A stretch of 64,000 bases of DNA from the NCBI RefSeq assembly GCF_009687885.1, contig NZ_BLAF01000055.1, positions 1 to 64,000 of the forward strand, given 5' to 3'. The DNA comes from Acrocarpospora pleiomorpha (GTDB lineage Bacteria > Actinomycetota > Actinomycetes > Streptosporangiales > Streptosporangiaceae). A model generated the notes under the pieces. That model saw only the letters and a program-made list of their open reading frames with translations. It was not told where the DNA came from and made no database searches. Position numbers and translations under genes: made by a program. This document shows positions 35,009 to 43,987 of this stretch, piece by piece (the stretch's first letter is position 1; every line of letters starts with the position of its first letter).

Positions 35009-35968
35009 TCAGCCCTGCAGCTGCGCCCAGACTTCCTGGTCGCGCTCCGCCGTCCAGATGATGGGGCGCTCGATGCCCGACAGCTCGTCCCACAGCCGGG
35101 AGACGTCGAACGGCAGGCAGTGCTCGAAGATCGGCCAGCTGCCGAAGTCGTCGACGAGCGCGGCGTGGGTGGCCTCGAACGCCTCCTTCAGGGTGCCGCC
35201 GCGCTGCTGCACCGCGCCCACCTCACGGATCATCACTTCGAGGAAGCCGCGGGTCTTCGTGATCGCCGCGTCAGTCGCGGCGCGGCCGACGCTCACGTCG
35301 CCGCGGCCGCCGACGAGCTGCTCGGCGCCGAGCGCGCCGATGCGGTCGAGGGTACTCGTGGCCCACTCCCGGTGGAAGGCGTCGCCGGTGTAGAGGGCGG
35401 CCTCGGACTCGACGAGGTCGCCCGCGAAGAGGATCTTGTGCCGGGGCAACCACGCGGTGATGTCGCCCTCGGTGTGGCCGCGCCCGTGGTACTGCAGTAC
35501 GAGGTCGCCGCGGTCGCCGCCGAGGTCGATGGTGAGGCGGTCGGAGAACGTGAGCGTGGGCCAGGTGAGTCCGGGCACGGAGTCGGCGGCCTCGGCCAGG
35601 CGCGGCATGCGGGCGAACTCGCTGGCCCAGTCCTGCATGCCGCGCTCGGCCACCAGCGCGCGGGTGTTCTCGTGCGCGACGATCACGTCGGCGTCGAACG
35701 CGCTGGCCCCGAGCACACGCACCGCGTGGTAGTGGCTCAGTACCAGGTAGCGGACGGGCTTGTCGGTGTGGGTGCGCAGCTTCGCGAGCCATTTGGCGGC
35801 GGCCACCGGGGTGGCCAGCGCCTCGAAGCACACCAGGAAGTCCTCGCCCTCGATGGCCCCGACGTTCGGGTCGCCTTCGGCGGTCAGCGCGTACACGCCG
35901 TCGGCCAGTACCTCCAGGGTCTGCTCCTTGGCCGCGGTGTCCTGCGACGACGCGAACGGTTTGGCCAT
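35009..35968 (-). CDS. MBL-fold hydrolase with an atypical metal motif
   Basis: A 319-aa metallo-beta-lactamase-fold protein, first gene of the homogentisate operon, with AGGAGGAAGAA before its ATG. The usual HxHxDH metal motif is degraded: LSHYHAVRVLGA keeps two His but has Val-Arg for Asp-His. The next ligands remain, GRGHTEGD and FAGDLVESEA. It may bind one metal or act on a thioester or lactone intermediate of the pathway. The substrate cannot be assigned. Confidence 0.8.
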   Translation of the reverse strand: MAKPFASSQDTAAKEQTLEVLADGVYALTAEGDPNVGAIEGEDFLVCFEALATPVAAAKWLAKLRTHTDKPVRYLVLSHYHAVRVLGASAFDADVIVAHENTRALVAERGMQDWASEFARMPRLAEAADSVPGLTWPTLTFSDRLTIDLGGDRGDLVLQYHGRGHTEGDITAWLPRHKILFAGDLVESEAALYTGDAFHREWATSTLDRIGALGAEQLVGGRGDVSVGRAATDAAITKTRGFLEVMIREVGAVQQRGGTLKEAFEATHAALVDDFGSWPIFEHCLPFDVSRLWDELSGIERPIIWTAERDQEVWAQLQG

Positions 35969-35999
35969 TTCTTCCTCCTGAGGGTCACCTCGGCGAGAC

Positions 36000-36019
36000 G
36001 ATCAAAGGTTTAACTAGTT
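36000..36019. promoter_or_regulatory. MarR-type operator upstream of the MBL gene
   Basis: The GATCAAAGGTTTAACTAGTT element is the partner of the one at 32672. It lies 31 bp upstream of the MBL gene start, at the head of the homogentisate operon, as expected for a shared regulator. Confidence 0.55.
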
Positions 36020-36123
36020 GGGGACTATAGAGGTGGGCGACCGAGAACACCAGGGGCGCGTCAGCGATCGGCACGCGCGACGACCCGGCCGTCGTGGACG
36101 CGTCGAGCCACCCCGTCCAAGCT

Positions 36124-36150
36124 ATTGACGGACGAGATTGTCCTACATTA
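36124..36150 (+). promoter_or_regulatory. conserved 27-bp promoter/operator element (copy 1)
   Basis: Begins with ATTGACGGACGAGATTGTCC and ends CTACATTA. TTGACG is a good -35 hexamer and GGAC-N6-GTCC inside it is an inverted repeat, so an operator appears to overlap the promoter. It is nearly identical (26 of 27) to the element at 45564-45590. It lies about 80 bp upstream of the ABC binding-protein gene. Confidence 0.7.
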
Positions 36151-36229
36151 CTCTCCACAAAATCGCAGGACCAGTTCGAGCGGGTCCGTTCTCCCAAGAC
36201 CATTGGGGAAGCACGTCTGGAGCACGACG

Positions 36230-37438
36230 ATGTTTCGTTGGTATCGCCGTTTCATTTGTATCGCCGCTTCGGCGGCGCTCGTCGGTGTAGTCGCTGGTTG
36301 CGGCGGCTCGGACGACAGGGGGGCGTCGAAGGACCTGTCAGGGGAGCCCGTCAAGATCTCGTTGGTGGGTGACATCGATGCGCCGGCGCTGGGCGTGACC
36401 ACGCCGCAGTTGCGTGACGCGGCGGTCGCCGCGGTCGAAGCCGTCAACCGTGACGGCGGTATCAACGGTCGGCCGCTGGAGCTGACGGTGTGCAACACGC
36501 AGGGCGATCCGAACATAGCCGCGAAGTGTGCTCGCACGTCGATCAATGACGGCGATGCGGCTTCCGTGGGGACGTACGCGATCGCTGGGGGCGCCACACC
36601 GGTCTTCACCGCCGCCAGGTTTCCAACCATCGGCAACTTCCCATTGGGGCCGGAGGACTTCGACAGCCCGTTCAGCTATCCCATCGTGGGCGGTACTCCG
36701 TCAGCGGGTACGTGCTCGGTGGCGTTGCTGGCTGACGTGGTCGGGGTGAAGAAGATCGGTGTGCTGTACAGCGAGGCGCCCGCGTCTGCCGCGGGCAACA
36801 TAGTGCTGGAGCGGGCGTTGTCAGCGCGCGGGTTGAAGGCCACACGATTCACCGCGTTGCCGCCGAACGCGACCGACCTGACGCCGTATATGACCGAGGT
36901 AGCGCAAGGGAGCGACGCCGTCGTTCTCGTAATGGCTCCGGTGACCGCGGCGCGCGTGGTCAAGACGGCTCGCGGGCTCGGGCTCGATACCGACCTGGTG
37001 TCGGTTTCGCTCGCGACGAAGCAGCTCACCGAGCTCGGTCGTGCGGCCGAGAGGTTGTACCAGTGTTCGTTGCTGCGCCCTGCGTCGGCGGGCGGGCCGG
37101 GGATCGACCAGATGCTGAGGGAGATGAAAGCTGCAAATATCACCCCGGATGTCGATGACACGGCGACAAACGCCTGGTTGGCGGTTCATCTGTTCGCGCA
37201 GGTCGCGGCGACACTCGATGAGATCACCCCGGCGACCGTGGCAGCCGCGATGGACCGATTGACCGATGGTGATCTGAGCGCCATCGCGCCGCCGCTGAAC
37301 ACTACCGAGCCGTTCGCCGGCACCGCTGATACGTGGCCGCGCCTGTTCAACCCGACGGTCTGGTACGGGCAGATCGCCGACGGCAAGATCGCGCTATTGC
37401 GTGACAACGCGGTCAACCCCTTCCAGCCGGCCGAGTAG
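36230..37438 (+). CDS. branched-chain-type ABC transporter substrate-binding lipoprotein
   Basis: A 402-aa extracellular receptor of the Leu/Ile/Val-binding (type I periplasmic) family. It has a lipoprotein signal (VGVVAGCGGSDD), then PVKISLVGDI, AVEAVNRDGGINGRPLEL and IAGGATPVFTA. Actinomycete members often bind aromatic acids or other catabolic substrates rather than amino acids. The start at MFRWYRR is chosen because it precedes the signal; a longer frame upstream is promoter DNA. It is followed with no gap by the permease/ATPase fusion and starts the operon controlled by the element at 36124. Confidence 0.92.
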   Translation: MFRWYRRFICIAASAALVGVVAGCGGSDDRGASKDLSGEPVKISLVGDIDAPALGVTTPQLRDAAVAAVEAVNRDGGINGRPLELTVCNTQGDPNIAAKCARTSINDGDAASVGTYAIAGGATPVFTAARFPTIGNFPLGPEDFDSPFSYPIVGGTPSAGTCSVALLADVVGVKKIGVLYSEAPASAAGNIVLERALSARGLKATRFTALPPNATDLTPYMTEVAQGSDAVVLVMAPVTAARVVKTARGLGLDTDLVSVSLATKQLTELGRAAERLYQCSLLRPASAGGPGIDQMLREMKAANITPDVDDTATNAWLAVHLFAQVAATLDEITPATVAAAMDRLTDGDLSAIAPPLNTTEPFAGTADTWPRLFNPTVWYGQIADGKIALLRDNAVNPFQPAE

Positions 37439-40147
37439 GTGACGTCGGTGCTGCTCCAGTTCATCGCGCTCGGTCTGAGCCTCGGCGGTGCCTACGCCTT
37501 GGCGGGGCAGGGCCTGTCCCTGATCCACCGAGGATCCGGCGTCGTCAACTTCGCGCACGGAGCCATGGTGGGACTGGGCGGCTACCTGAGCATCGAGTTT
37601 CGTGAAAGCGGGTTGCCGCTCGCCCTCGCGGCCGTGCTCGCCGTCGCGCTGACCGCTCTGGTCGGCGCCGCGGTGCAGCACCTCGTGATGCGCCGGCTAC
37701 GCGACGCGGTGCCGCTCACCCGCCTGATCGCCACACTCGGCGTCATGACGGTCCTCAACCAGGTGATGGTCCTGCGATATGGGCAGGACCCGAAGTCCGC
37801 CCCCGCACTCCTGCCGACGCACATCTTCCGGATCGGCGACAACTTCCAGATCGGCCTCGACCGGGTCCTGCTGACGATCATCGCGGTTCTCGTCACCGTG
37901 GTGCTCTGGCTGGTCTACAAACGAACCCGCTTCGGGCTGGTCACTGCGGCCGTCTCGGAGAACCCCCGCTGCGCGGCGACGCATGGCCACTCCCCGCAGC
38001 GTGTCGCCCTGATCAACTGGGCAGCGGGCGCCGGACTGGCCGGTCTGACGGGGGTCCTGCTCGCACCGCTGGCCTTCTTCACCCCGCAACAAGTCGTGTT
38101 CCTCGTCGTCCCGGTGCTCGCCGTTGCGCTGATCGGCAACTTCTCCTCGTTCCCACTGACCCTGTTCGGTGGTCTCGTGGTCGGCGTCACCGAGTCGGTG
38201 TCGGCGTACTACATCGACGCACCGGGCTGGTCGACGTCGCTCCCGTTCCTGATCATCATGATCGTGCTCATCCTGCGGGGCAAGACGCTCCCGCCCCGCG
38301 GGCAGCAGTCGGAACGGCTGCCCAAGGTGGGCAGCGGGCGCCCGCCGCTGCCAGTGCTCGTGTTCCTCATCGCCGCGCCCGCATTGATGCTCACGCTCCC
38401 TGCGAACTGGGCCGACGCGGTGGTCACGAGTGCCCTGTTCGGTCTCGTGGGCCTCTCGGTGGTCGTCGTGACCGGCTATGCAGGCCAGCTCTCCCTGGCG
38501 CAGTTCGCCTTGGCCGGGATCGGGGCGTTCGCCTCTGCGCGGCTGGCGGCCACGAGCGGGGCGTCATTCGTGATGTCGGGCATCTTCGCGGTGGTGGTCG
38601 CGGTGTTGATCGGCGTGGTGATCGCGCTGTCCGCCGTCCGCACGCGTGGCGTGACGCTCGGCATCGTCACGCTCGGTCTCGCGCTGGCCATCCAGCGTCT
38701 CGTACTGGAGAACACCGACTACACGGGAGGCTTGCTGGGCACCGTCGTGAGCCCGCCGTCGCTCCTGGGCGTCGACTTCGACGCGATCGTCCATCCCGAG
38801 CGGTACGCGGCGCTGGCGGTCGCCGCGCTGGTCCTCGGGGGAATCGTCGTCTCCAACCTTCGGCGCGGGCCGGCGGGCCGGCGGCTGCTCGCCGTGCGCA
38901 CCAACGAACGCGCCGCGGCATCGCTGGGCATCAACGTGGCTGCGACGAAGCTGTACGCGTTCGCGGTCGGCGCGGGGCTTGCCGGAGTGGCCGGCGCGAT
39001 GCTGGCGTTCCGCGACACCCACGTCAACTTCGTTCAGTTCGAGGCGTTCATGTCCGCCCAGGTCGTCGTGCTCGTCGTGCTCGGCGGAGCCGGGTACATC
39101 TCCGGCGGCGTCGCGGGCTCGCTGATCGTTGCCGGTGGCGTGTTCTCGCAGATCGGCGACACGATCGGCATCGCTGAGTACATGACGCTCGCAGCCGGGC
39201 TCATGTTGCTGATGCAGCTGACGACCGTGCCTGATGGGATGGTCGCACCGTTGCTGGGACCTCTGGCCCACCTTCGGCGCCGTCTGCCGCGGTTTCGTCA
39301 GCGTCGAGCTCCGGTGGCGCCGCCGGTCGCACAGGACATCGTCACGGGCGGCGGGGGCGGAACGTTGGAGGTGCGGAACGTGAGCGCCCGATTCGGTGGA
39401 GTCCTCGCGCTCGACGAGGTTTCGCTGTCGGTGCAGCCGGGCGAGATCGTCGGTCTGATCGGCGCCAACGGGGCCGGCAAGACGACCCTCGTCGACGTCG
39501 TCACCGGATACGTGCCGCGCTACGAGGGGTCCGTACTGCTCTCCGGCAACGCTGTCGATGGGCTCTCGGCGACGCGACGTGCACGCGCTGGTCTGGGTCG
39601 TTCGTTTCAGTCGCTCGAGCTGTTCGACGACCTGACGGTTCATGAGAACCTGCTGATGGCTTCTGACCGCGCTCGACCCTCGTCGCACGTGCTCGACTTG
39701 TTGCGCCCCGCGCCTTCCCCGCTGCCCCCGGCGGCCGCATATGCGGTCCGCGAGCTGGAGCTGGAACAGTGGTTGGACACGCCGGCGGCGAGCCTGCCAG
39801 CCGGGGTGCGCCGGCTCGTCGCGATCGGGCGTGCCGTGGCGGCCGAGCCCGCCGTGCTGCTGCTCGACGAACCGGCTGCGGGACTAGACGAGCACGAGAC
39901 CGCAGAGCTCGGGCGGCTGCTCAGGCGAATCGCCGCCGTGTCGCGCCCAGCGATGCTGCTCATCGAGCACGACATGAGCCTGGTCATGTCGGTGTGCGAC
40001 CGAGTGGTGGTGCTCGACGCGGGACGGTGCATCGCCGAGGGCACTGCGAGGGAAGTCCAAAACGATCCGATCGTGCGCACCGCGTACTTCGGCGAGCTCG
40101 GGAGCGCGACGACCAGACCCCGAGTTTCAGAACGGCACACGACGTGA
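37439..40147 (+). CDS. LivH-LivM-LivG triple fusion of a branched-chain-type ABC transporter
   Basis: A 902-aa protein joining three subunits normally made separately. Residues about 1-280 are a LivH-type permease (GAYALAGQGLSLIHRGSGVVNFAHGAM). About 300-620 is a LivM-type permease (VVVTGYAGQLSLAQFALAG). About 645-890 is a LivG-type ATPase with Walker A GANGAGKTT and Walker B VLLLDEPAAGLD. The ABC signature is unusual (LPAGVRR in place of LSGGQxR). It starts at GTG 37439, immediately after the binding-protein stop, and overlaps livF by 4 bp. The substrate is unknown. Confidence 0.93.
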   Translation: MTSVLLQFIALGLSLGGAYALAGQGLSLIHRGSGVVNFAHGAMVGLGGYLSIEFRESGLPLALAAVLAVALTALVGAAVQHLVMRRLRDAVPLTRLIATLGVMTVLNQVMVLRYGQDPKSAPALLPTHIFRIGDNFQIGLDRVLLTIIAVLVTVVLWLVYKRTRFGLVTAAVSENPRCAATHGHSPQRVALINWAAGAGLAGLTGVLLAPLAFFTPQQVVFLVVPVLAVALIGNFSSFPLTLFGGLVVGVTESVSAYYIDAPGWSTSLPFLIIMIVLILRGKTLPPRGQQSERLPKVGSGRPPLPVLVFLIAAPALMLTLPANWADAVVTSALFGLVGLSVVVVTGYAGQLSLAQFALAGIGAFASARLAATSGASFVMSGIFAVVVAVLIGVVIALSAVRTRGVTLGIVTLGLALAIQRLVLENTDYTGGLLGTVVSPPSLLGVDFDAIVHPERYAALAVAALVLGGIVVSNLRRGPAGRRLLAVRTNERAAASLGINVAATKLYAFAVGAGLAGVAGAMLAFRDTHVNFVQFEAFMSAQVVVLVVLGGAGYISGGVAGSLIVAGGVFSQIGDTIGIAEYMTLAAGLMLLMQLTTVPDGMVAPLLGPLAHLRRRLPRFRQRRAPVAPPVAQDIVTGGGGGTLEVRNVSARFGGVLALDEVSLSVQPGEIVGLIGANGAGKTTLVDVVTGYVPRYEGSVLLSGNAVDGLSATRRARAGLGRSFQSLELFDDLTVHENLLMASDRARPSSHVLDLLRPAPSPLPPAAAYAVRELELEQWLDTPAASLPAGVRRLVAIGRAVAAEPAVLLLDEPAAGLDEHETAELGRLLRRIAAVSRPAMLLIEHDMSLVMSVCDRVVVLDAGRCIAEGTAREVQNDPIVRTAYFGELGSATTRPRVSERHTT

Positions 40148-40854
40148 GCCCGCTGTTGGAAGCGCGTGGGCTCTGCACCGGCTACGGCACGATCCAGGTC
40201 GTGCACGGCGTAGATCTGACCGTCGACGCCGGGGAGATCGTCGTCCTGCTCGGTCCGAACGGCGCGGGCAAGAGCACCACGTTGAAGTCGGTCGTCGGTG
40301 AGCTCCCCTCGATCTCAGGAACGTTGCACTGGCGCGGTCAGCCGTCGGACGGCCCTTTGCACGCGCGGGCGCGCCAGGGGATCTCGTACATCCCGGAGGA
40401 ACGAGCTGTCCTGATGCGGCTGTCCGTGATGGAGAACCTGCGAGTCGCCGCGGGGCGTCCAGAGGAAGCGGCGGCGGTGTTCCCGGAGCTCGCCAACCAT
40501 CTCGCTCGCCCCGTCGGGCAGCTCTCGGGTGGCCAGCAGCGGATGGTCAGCGTCGCCGCGGCGCTGGGTGCGCGTCCGAAGCTCCTGGTGGCGGACGAGC
40601 TCTCCCTCGGGCTCGCGCCGGCGATCGTGACGCGTGTCCTCGGTCGTGTTCGTGTCGCCGCCGACGAGGGGCTCGGCGTGCTGCTCGTGGAGCAGCACGC
40701 CGGTCAGGCCCTGGCAATCGCCGATCGGGCGATGGTCATGGTGCGCGGCCGGATCGTCTGGGCCGGCACCGCGCACGAAGCACTCGCGAGCATCGACGAA
40801 TTGCATGAGCTGTATCTCGGTACGGCAGAAGGAGGATCGCAGAATGGCAGGTAG
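40144..40854 (+). CDS. branched-chain-type ABC transporter ATP-binding protein (LivF type)
   Basis: A 236-aa ATPase. Walker A is GPNGAGKSTTL, the signature is QLSGGQQRMVSVA and the Walker B LLVADELSLGLAP has Asp-Glu in the normal position. It begins at a GTG that overlaps the fusion gene's TGA (GTGA). With the fusion's LivG domain it completes the importer; here the signature is canonical, whereas in LivG it is not, so the two sites may be functionally unequal. Confidence 0.93.
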   Translation: MSPLLEARGLCTGYGTIQVVHGVDLTVDAGEIVVLLGPNGAGKSTTLKSVVGELPSISGTLHWRGQPSDGPLHARARQGISYIPEERAVLMRLSVMENLRVAAGRPEEAAAVFPELANHLARPVGQLSGGQQRMVSVAAALGARPKLLVADELSLGLAPAIVTRVLGRVRVAADEGLGVLLVEQHAGQALAIADRAMVMVRGRIVWAGTAHEALASIDELHELYLGTAEGGSQNGR

Positions 40855-40920
40855 CGACGTGGTCACCGATAGGGACTGGCGGGGCACCAACGCCCGGAGG
40901 CAGACGGCGGAGGTGTCAGA

Positions 40921-41595
40921 GTGAGCGAGCAGCTCGGGCTGACTGCCGACGAGGTGCTGGCGACGACGCGCGCGGTGCGTCGTCGATTGGACCTTTCCCG
41001 CCAGGTCGCCCCTGAGGTCGTGCTGGAGTGTCTCGCGCTGGCGCAGCAGGCACCGAACGCCAATGGCGAGGAAGCATGGCGGTTCATCGTTGTCACCGAT
41101 CCAGGGCGGCGTTCCGCGATCGCCGCGCAGTACCGGCGGGCGTGGGACCTCTACGAGGCGGAGGAAGGCAACGCTCACACCCGCGAGCGCGAGGATCCTG
41201 ACGAGGCACGACGGTGGGACAAGCAGGTTCGTTCAGCGCGCTACCTCACGGACAACCTGGAGAAGGTCCCCGTCTTCGTCATCCCGTGCGTTTCCCCGCG
41301 AGTCGAGGGCGAATCCACGCCGACGCAGAGTGCGCTGTGGGCCTCGATCCTGCCGGCCTCCTGGAGTTTCATGCTGGCTGCACGGGCTCGCGGCCTCGGC
41401 ACCTGCTGGACGACCGGGCATCTGTTCGCCGAGCGCGAGGTCGCGCAGATCCTCGACATCCCCTACGACGACGTCATGCAGGTCGGCTTGATCCCCGTCG
41501 CGTACACGAAGGGGACGGATTTCCGGCCAGCCGAGCGGGCTCCGCTGGACACGATCGTCTACTGGGACGCATGGGGCCAGAAGCGGTCATGGTGA
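40921..41595 (+). CDS. nitroreductase-family FMN oxidoreductase
   Basis: A 224-aa flavoprotein starting at GTG. FMN-binding residues of the family are visible in TRAVRRRLDLSRQV at the N-terminus, LAQQAPNANGEEAWRFIVV near residue 40, and ARARGLGTCWTT near 155. Family members reduce nitro groups, quinones or enones with NAD(P)H. It lies between the importer and the acetoin-dehydrogenase-like genes, so it probably acts on the imported compound. The substrate cannot be told. Confidence 0.88.
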   Translation: MSEQLGLTADEVLATTRAVRRRLDLSRQVAPEVVLECLALAQQAPNANGEEAWRFIVVTDPGRRSAIAAQYRRAWDLYEAEEGNAHTREREDPDEARRWDKQVRSARYLTDNLEKVPVFVIPCVSPRVEGESTPTQSALWASILPASWSFMLAARARGLGTCWTTGHLFAEREVAQILDIPYDDVMQVGLIPVAYTKGTDFRPAERAPLDTIVYWDAWGQKRSW

Positions 41596-41680
41596 CCGCG
41601 ATGTTGAGAGATCACCGCTGATTCGTGCCATCAATCGCCCCCAAGGGCTGATCTTGCAGGAACGACGATTGAGAGAACAT

Positions 41681-42694
41681 GTGACTACACAGACGACTCG
41701 CCGCATGACGAACTTGCGGAACCTGTACCGGCAGATGGTGCTCAGCCGCCGCCTCGACGAGGAGTGCACAGCGCTCCACCACCAGGGCGCCATCTACGGT
41801 TACGCCCCGTTCCTCGGCCAGGAGGCGGCCCAGGTGGGGAGCGCCTCCGCGCTCGACCCGGCGCGGGACTTCGCGTTCCCCACGTATCGTGAGTTCGCCG
41901 CCGCGGTCGTGCTCGGCGTCGACCCGGTTGCGATCCTGTGCCATCACCGTGGCTACGGGGACGGAGGCCTCTTCAACTCCGCCGATCGGCACGTCGCACC
42001 GTTGAACTCCGTGGTGGGCGGGACGGCGCTGCATGCCACCGGATGGGCGATGGGCGCGCGGCTGGATGGCTCGGATGGGTGTGCGCTGGCGTACTTCGGC
42101 GACGGGGCCAGCTCCCAGGGGGAGGTCCACGAGGCGATGAACTTCGCCGCGATCTTCGGTGCGCCGGTGATCTTCTTCTGCCAGAACAACGGTTGGGCGA
42201 TCTCGGTTCCGACCGACAAGCAGGTCGGCGGCGGATCGGTCGCGGCCCGGGCGTCGGGGTATGGCATCCCGGGGGTGCGCGTCGACGGAAACGATGTCGT
42301 GGCCGTCTACGAGGCGACGAGCGAAGCGGTGGAACGGGCACGAGCCGGTGACGGTCCCACCGTGATCGAGGCGATGACCTACCGGTTGGGCCCGCATGCG
42401 ACATCAGACGATCCTTCGCGCTACCGCGACAAGGTCGAGGAGGAGCAGTGGCGGCTGCGCGACCCGATCGGTGTCGCACACGCGGCGCTGACAACCGCCG
42501 GCGCGGACGACGAGGCGTTCTTCGCGGAGGTCGAACGTGAGACGGCCGCCGAGATCGCACGGATCCGCCGCGACTTCGCCGCGTTCGTGCCTGCCACCCT
42601 GCGCGAGCAACTGGAACTGGTTTACGAGCAGATGCCGCCAACCGTGCGCGCACAGATCGGGGCGTGGATCGACGCGGGAGGCCCCCATGTCTGA
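41681..42694 (+). CDS. TPP-dependent dehydrogenase E1 alpha subunit (AcoA/PdhA type)
   Basis: About 337 aa. The thiamine diphosphate motif is complete: GDGASSQGEVHEAMNFAAI followed by QNNGWAIS. It has the E1-alpha landmarks QEAAQVGSASAL and GPHATSDDPSRYR. It works with the beta subunit encoded next to it (8-bp overlap) to decarboxylate or cleave a 2-oxo or acyloin substrate and pass the acyl group to a lipoyl carrier. GTG 41681 is chosen as start; an in-frame TTG at 41654 and an ATG at 41705 are alternatives. Confidence 0.9.
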   Translation: MTTQTTRRMTNLRNLYRQMVLSRRLDEECTALHHQGAIYGYAPFLGQEAAQVGSASALDPARDFAFPTYREFAAAVVLGVDPVAILCHHRGYGDGGLFNSADRHVAPLNSVVGGTALHATGWAMGARLDGSDGCALAYFGDGASSQGEVHEAMNFAAIFGAPVIFFCQNNGWAISVPTDKQVGGGSVAARASGYGIPGVRVDGNDVVAVYEATSEAVERARAGDGPTVIEAMTYRLGPHATSDDPSRYRDKVEEEQWRLRDPIGVAHAALTTAGADDEAFFAEVERETAAEIARIRRDFAAFVPATLREQLELVYEQMPPTVRAQIGAWIDAGGPHV

Positions 42695-43667
42695 GTGGTC
42701 GATGCAGCGTGCCCTCAACGAGGCGTTGCGTACCTCCCTGCGTGAAGACGCCCGAACCCTGATCTTCGGCGAGGACGTGGGTCGGCACGGCGGCGTCTTC
42801 CGCGTCACCGACGGGCTTCAGCGCAGCTTCGGCGATCGGCAGGTCTTCGACACCCCACTCGCAGAGGCCGGGATCGTCGGTGCGGCCGTCGGTCTGTGCA
42901 TGCGGGGATGGCGGCCGGTGGTAGAGCTCCAGTTCGACGGGTTCAGCTACCCGGCGTTCAACCAGGTGGCCAGTCACGTCGCGCGACTGCGGACTCGGTC
43001 GCGCGGCGCGTTCCACTTGCCGCTCACGATCCGTGTTCCCAGCTTTGGCGGCATCAAGGGGCCGGAGCTGCACAGCGAGAGCACGGAAGCGCTCTACGCA
43101 CACCTCCCCGGCATCAAGGTGGTGTCACCGTCGACCCCGGCGGACGCGTACGCGCTGCTCCTGCAGGCCATCCGGGACCCCGACCCCGTCGTGTTCCTGG
43201 AGCCCAAGAGCCGCTACTGGAGCACCGGTCCGGTGCCTACTGAAGCGGACCTCGACAGCGAGCTGTATAGCAGCCGCCTTGCCCGCGCGGGCCGCCACGT
43301 CACGCTGTTGTCGTGGGGGGCTTCGGTTGCCCGATGCCTGCAGGCCGCCGACTTCGCCGCTGAGGACGGAGTGGAGGTCGAGGTCGTCGATCTTCGCTGG
43401 CTGAAACCGATCGACGTCCCCGCGATCGCAGCGTCGGTCCGCAAGACGCGCCGCGCGGTGGTCGTAGAGGAGGCTCAGCGTTCCGGCGGTCTCGGCGCCG
43501 AGGTGAGTGCGCTGCTCATGGAGCACTGCTTCTCGGATCTGCGGGCACCGGTTGTGCGGGTTGCCGCGCCCGATGTGCCGTACCCGAGTGGCTCCTTCGA
43601 GGATGCGTTCCTCCCCACCCCCGACCGCATCTTGACAGCGATCCAATCGACCTTCGGAGCAGCGTGA
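42687..43667 (+). CDS. TPP-dependent dehydrogenase E1 beta subunit (AcoB/PdhB type)
   Basis: A 326-aa transketolase-like subunit. SMQRALNEALRTSLRED and FGEDVGRHGGVFRVTDGL are the typical opening, followed by DTPLAEAGIVGAAVG. The C-terminal domain ends with VVRVAAPDVPYPSG. It pairs with the alpha subunit. Its stop overlaps the next gene (lipoyl protein), so the three are translated together. Confidence 0.92.
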   Translation: MSEWSMQRALNEALRTSLREDARTLIFGEDVGRHGGVFRVTDGLQRSFGDRQVFDTPLAEAGIVGAAVGLCMRGWRPVVELQFDGFSYPAFNQVASHVARLRTRSRGAFHLPLTIRVPSFGGIKGPELHSESTEALYAHLPGIKVVSPSTPADAYALLLQAIRDPDPVVFLEPKSRYWSTGPVPTEADLDSELYSSRLARAGRHVTLLSWGASVARCLQAADFAAEDGVEVEVVDLRWLKPIDVPAIAASVRKTRRAVVVEEAQRSGGLGAEVSALLMEHCFSDLRAPVVRVAAPDVPYPSGSFEDAFLPTPDRILTAIQSTFGAA

Positions 43668-43987
43668 TGGCGATCTACACATTTCACCTACCCGATCTCG
43701 GCGAGGGGCTCCTCGCCGCGAAGGTCCTCGAATGGTTGGTCGCCGTCGGAGACGACGTCGACCGAAAATCGCCACTCGCAGATGTCGAAACGGAGAAGTC
43801 GGCGATCGAGCTTCCCTGCCCGGTCAGCGGGCGCGTCACCGCGCTGCACGCCGAAGAGGGGGACACCGTCCTGGTCGGCAAACCACTCGTCACCTTCGAG
43901 ACGGCCGAGCAGGCCGGCATCGTCGGCACCGTTCCCCACGAGGACACTCCTACGCGCAGCGTGCGTCTGCGCCCGCCCGACGCATGA
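43667..43987 (+). CDS. stand-alone lipoyl-carrier protein (N-terminal half of AcoC/E2)
   Basis: A 106-aa protein consisting of one lipoyl domain: PDLGEGLLAAKVLEWLVAVG at the start and the lipoylation site DVETEKSAIELP with its lysine near residue 43. No peripheral-subunit-binding or acyltransferase domain follows. It is bracketed by E1 beta and an alpha/beta hydrolase, with both junctions overlapping. In AcoC of acetoin dehydrogenases a lipoyl domain is fused to exactly such a hydrolase domain; here the two are separate genes. Confidence 0.9.
   Translation: MAIYTFHLPDLGEGLLAAKVLEWLVAVGDDVDRKSPLADVETEKSAIELPCPVSGRVTALHAEEGDTVLVGKPLVTFETAEQAGIVGTVPHEDTPTRSVRLRPPDA

Noticed and set aside
40844..40924. 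26-codon ORF (MAGSDVVTDRDWRG...) between livF and the nitroreductase gene
   Set aside because: Too short to support; it overlaps the end of livF and has no recognised homologue, though it could be a leader peptide.
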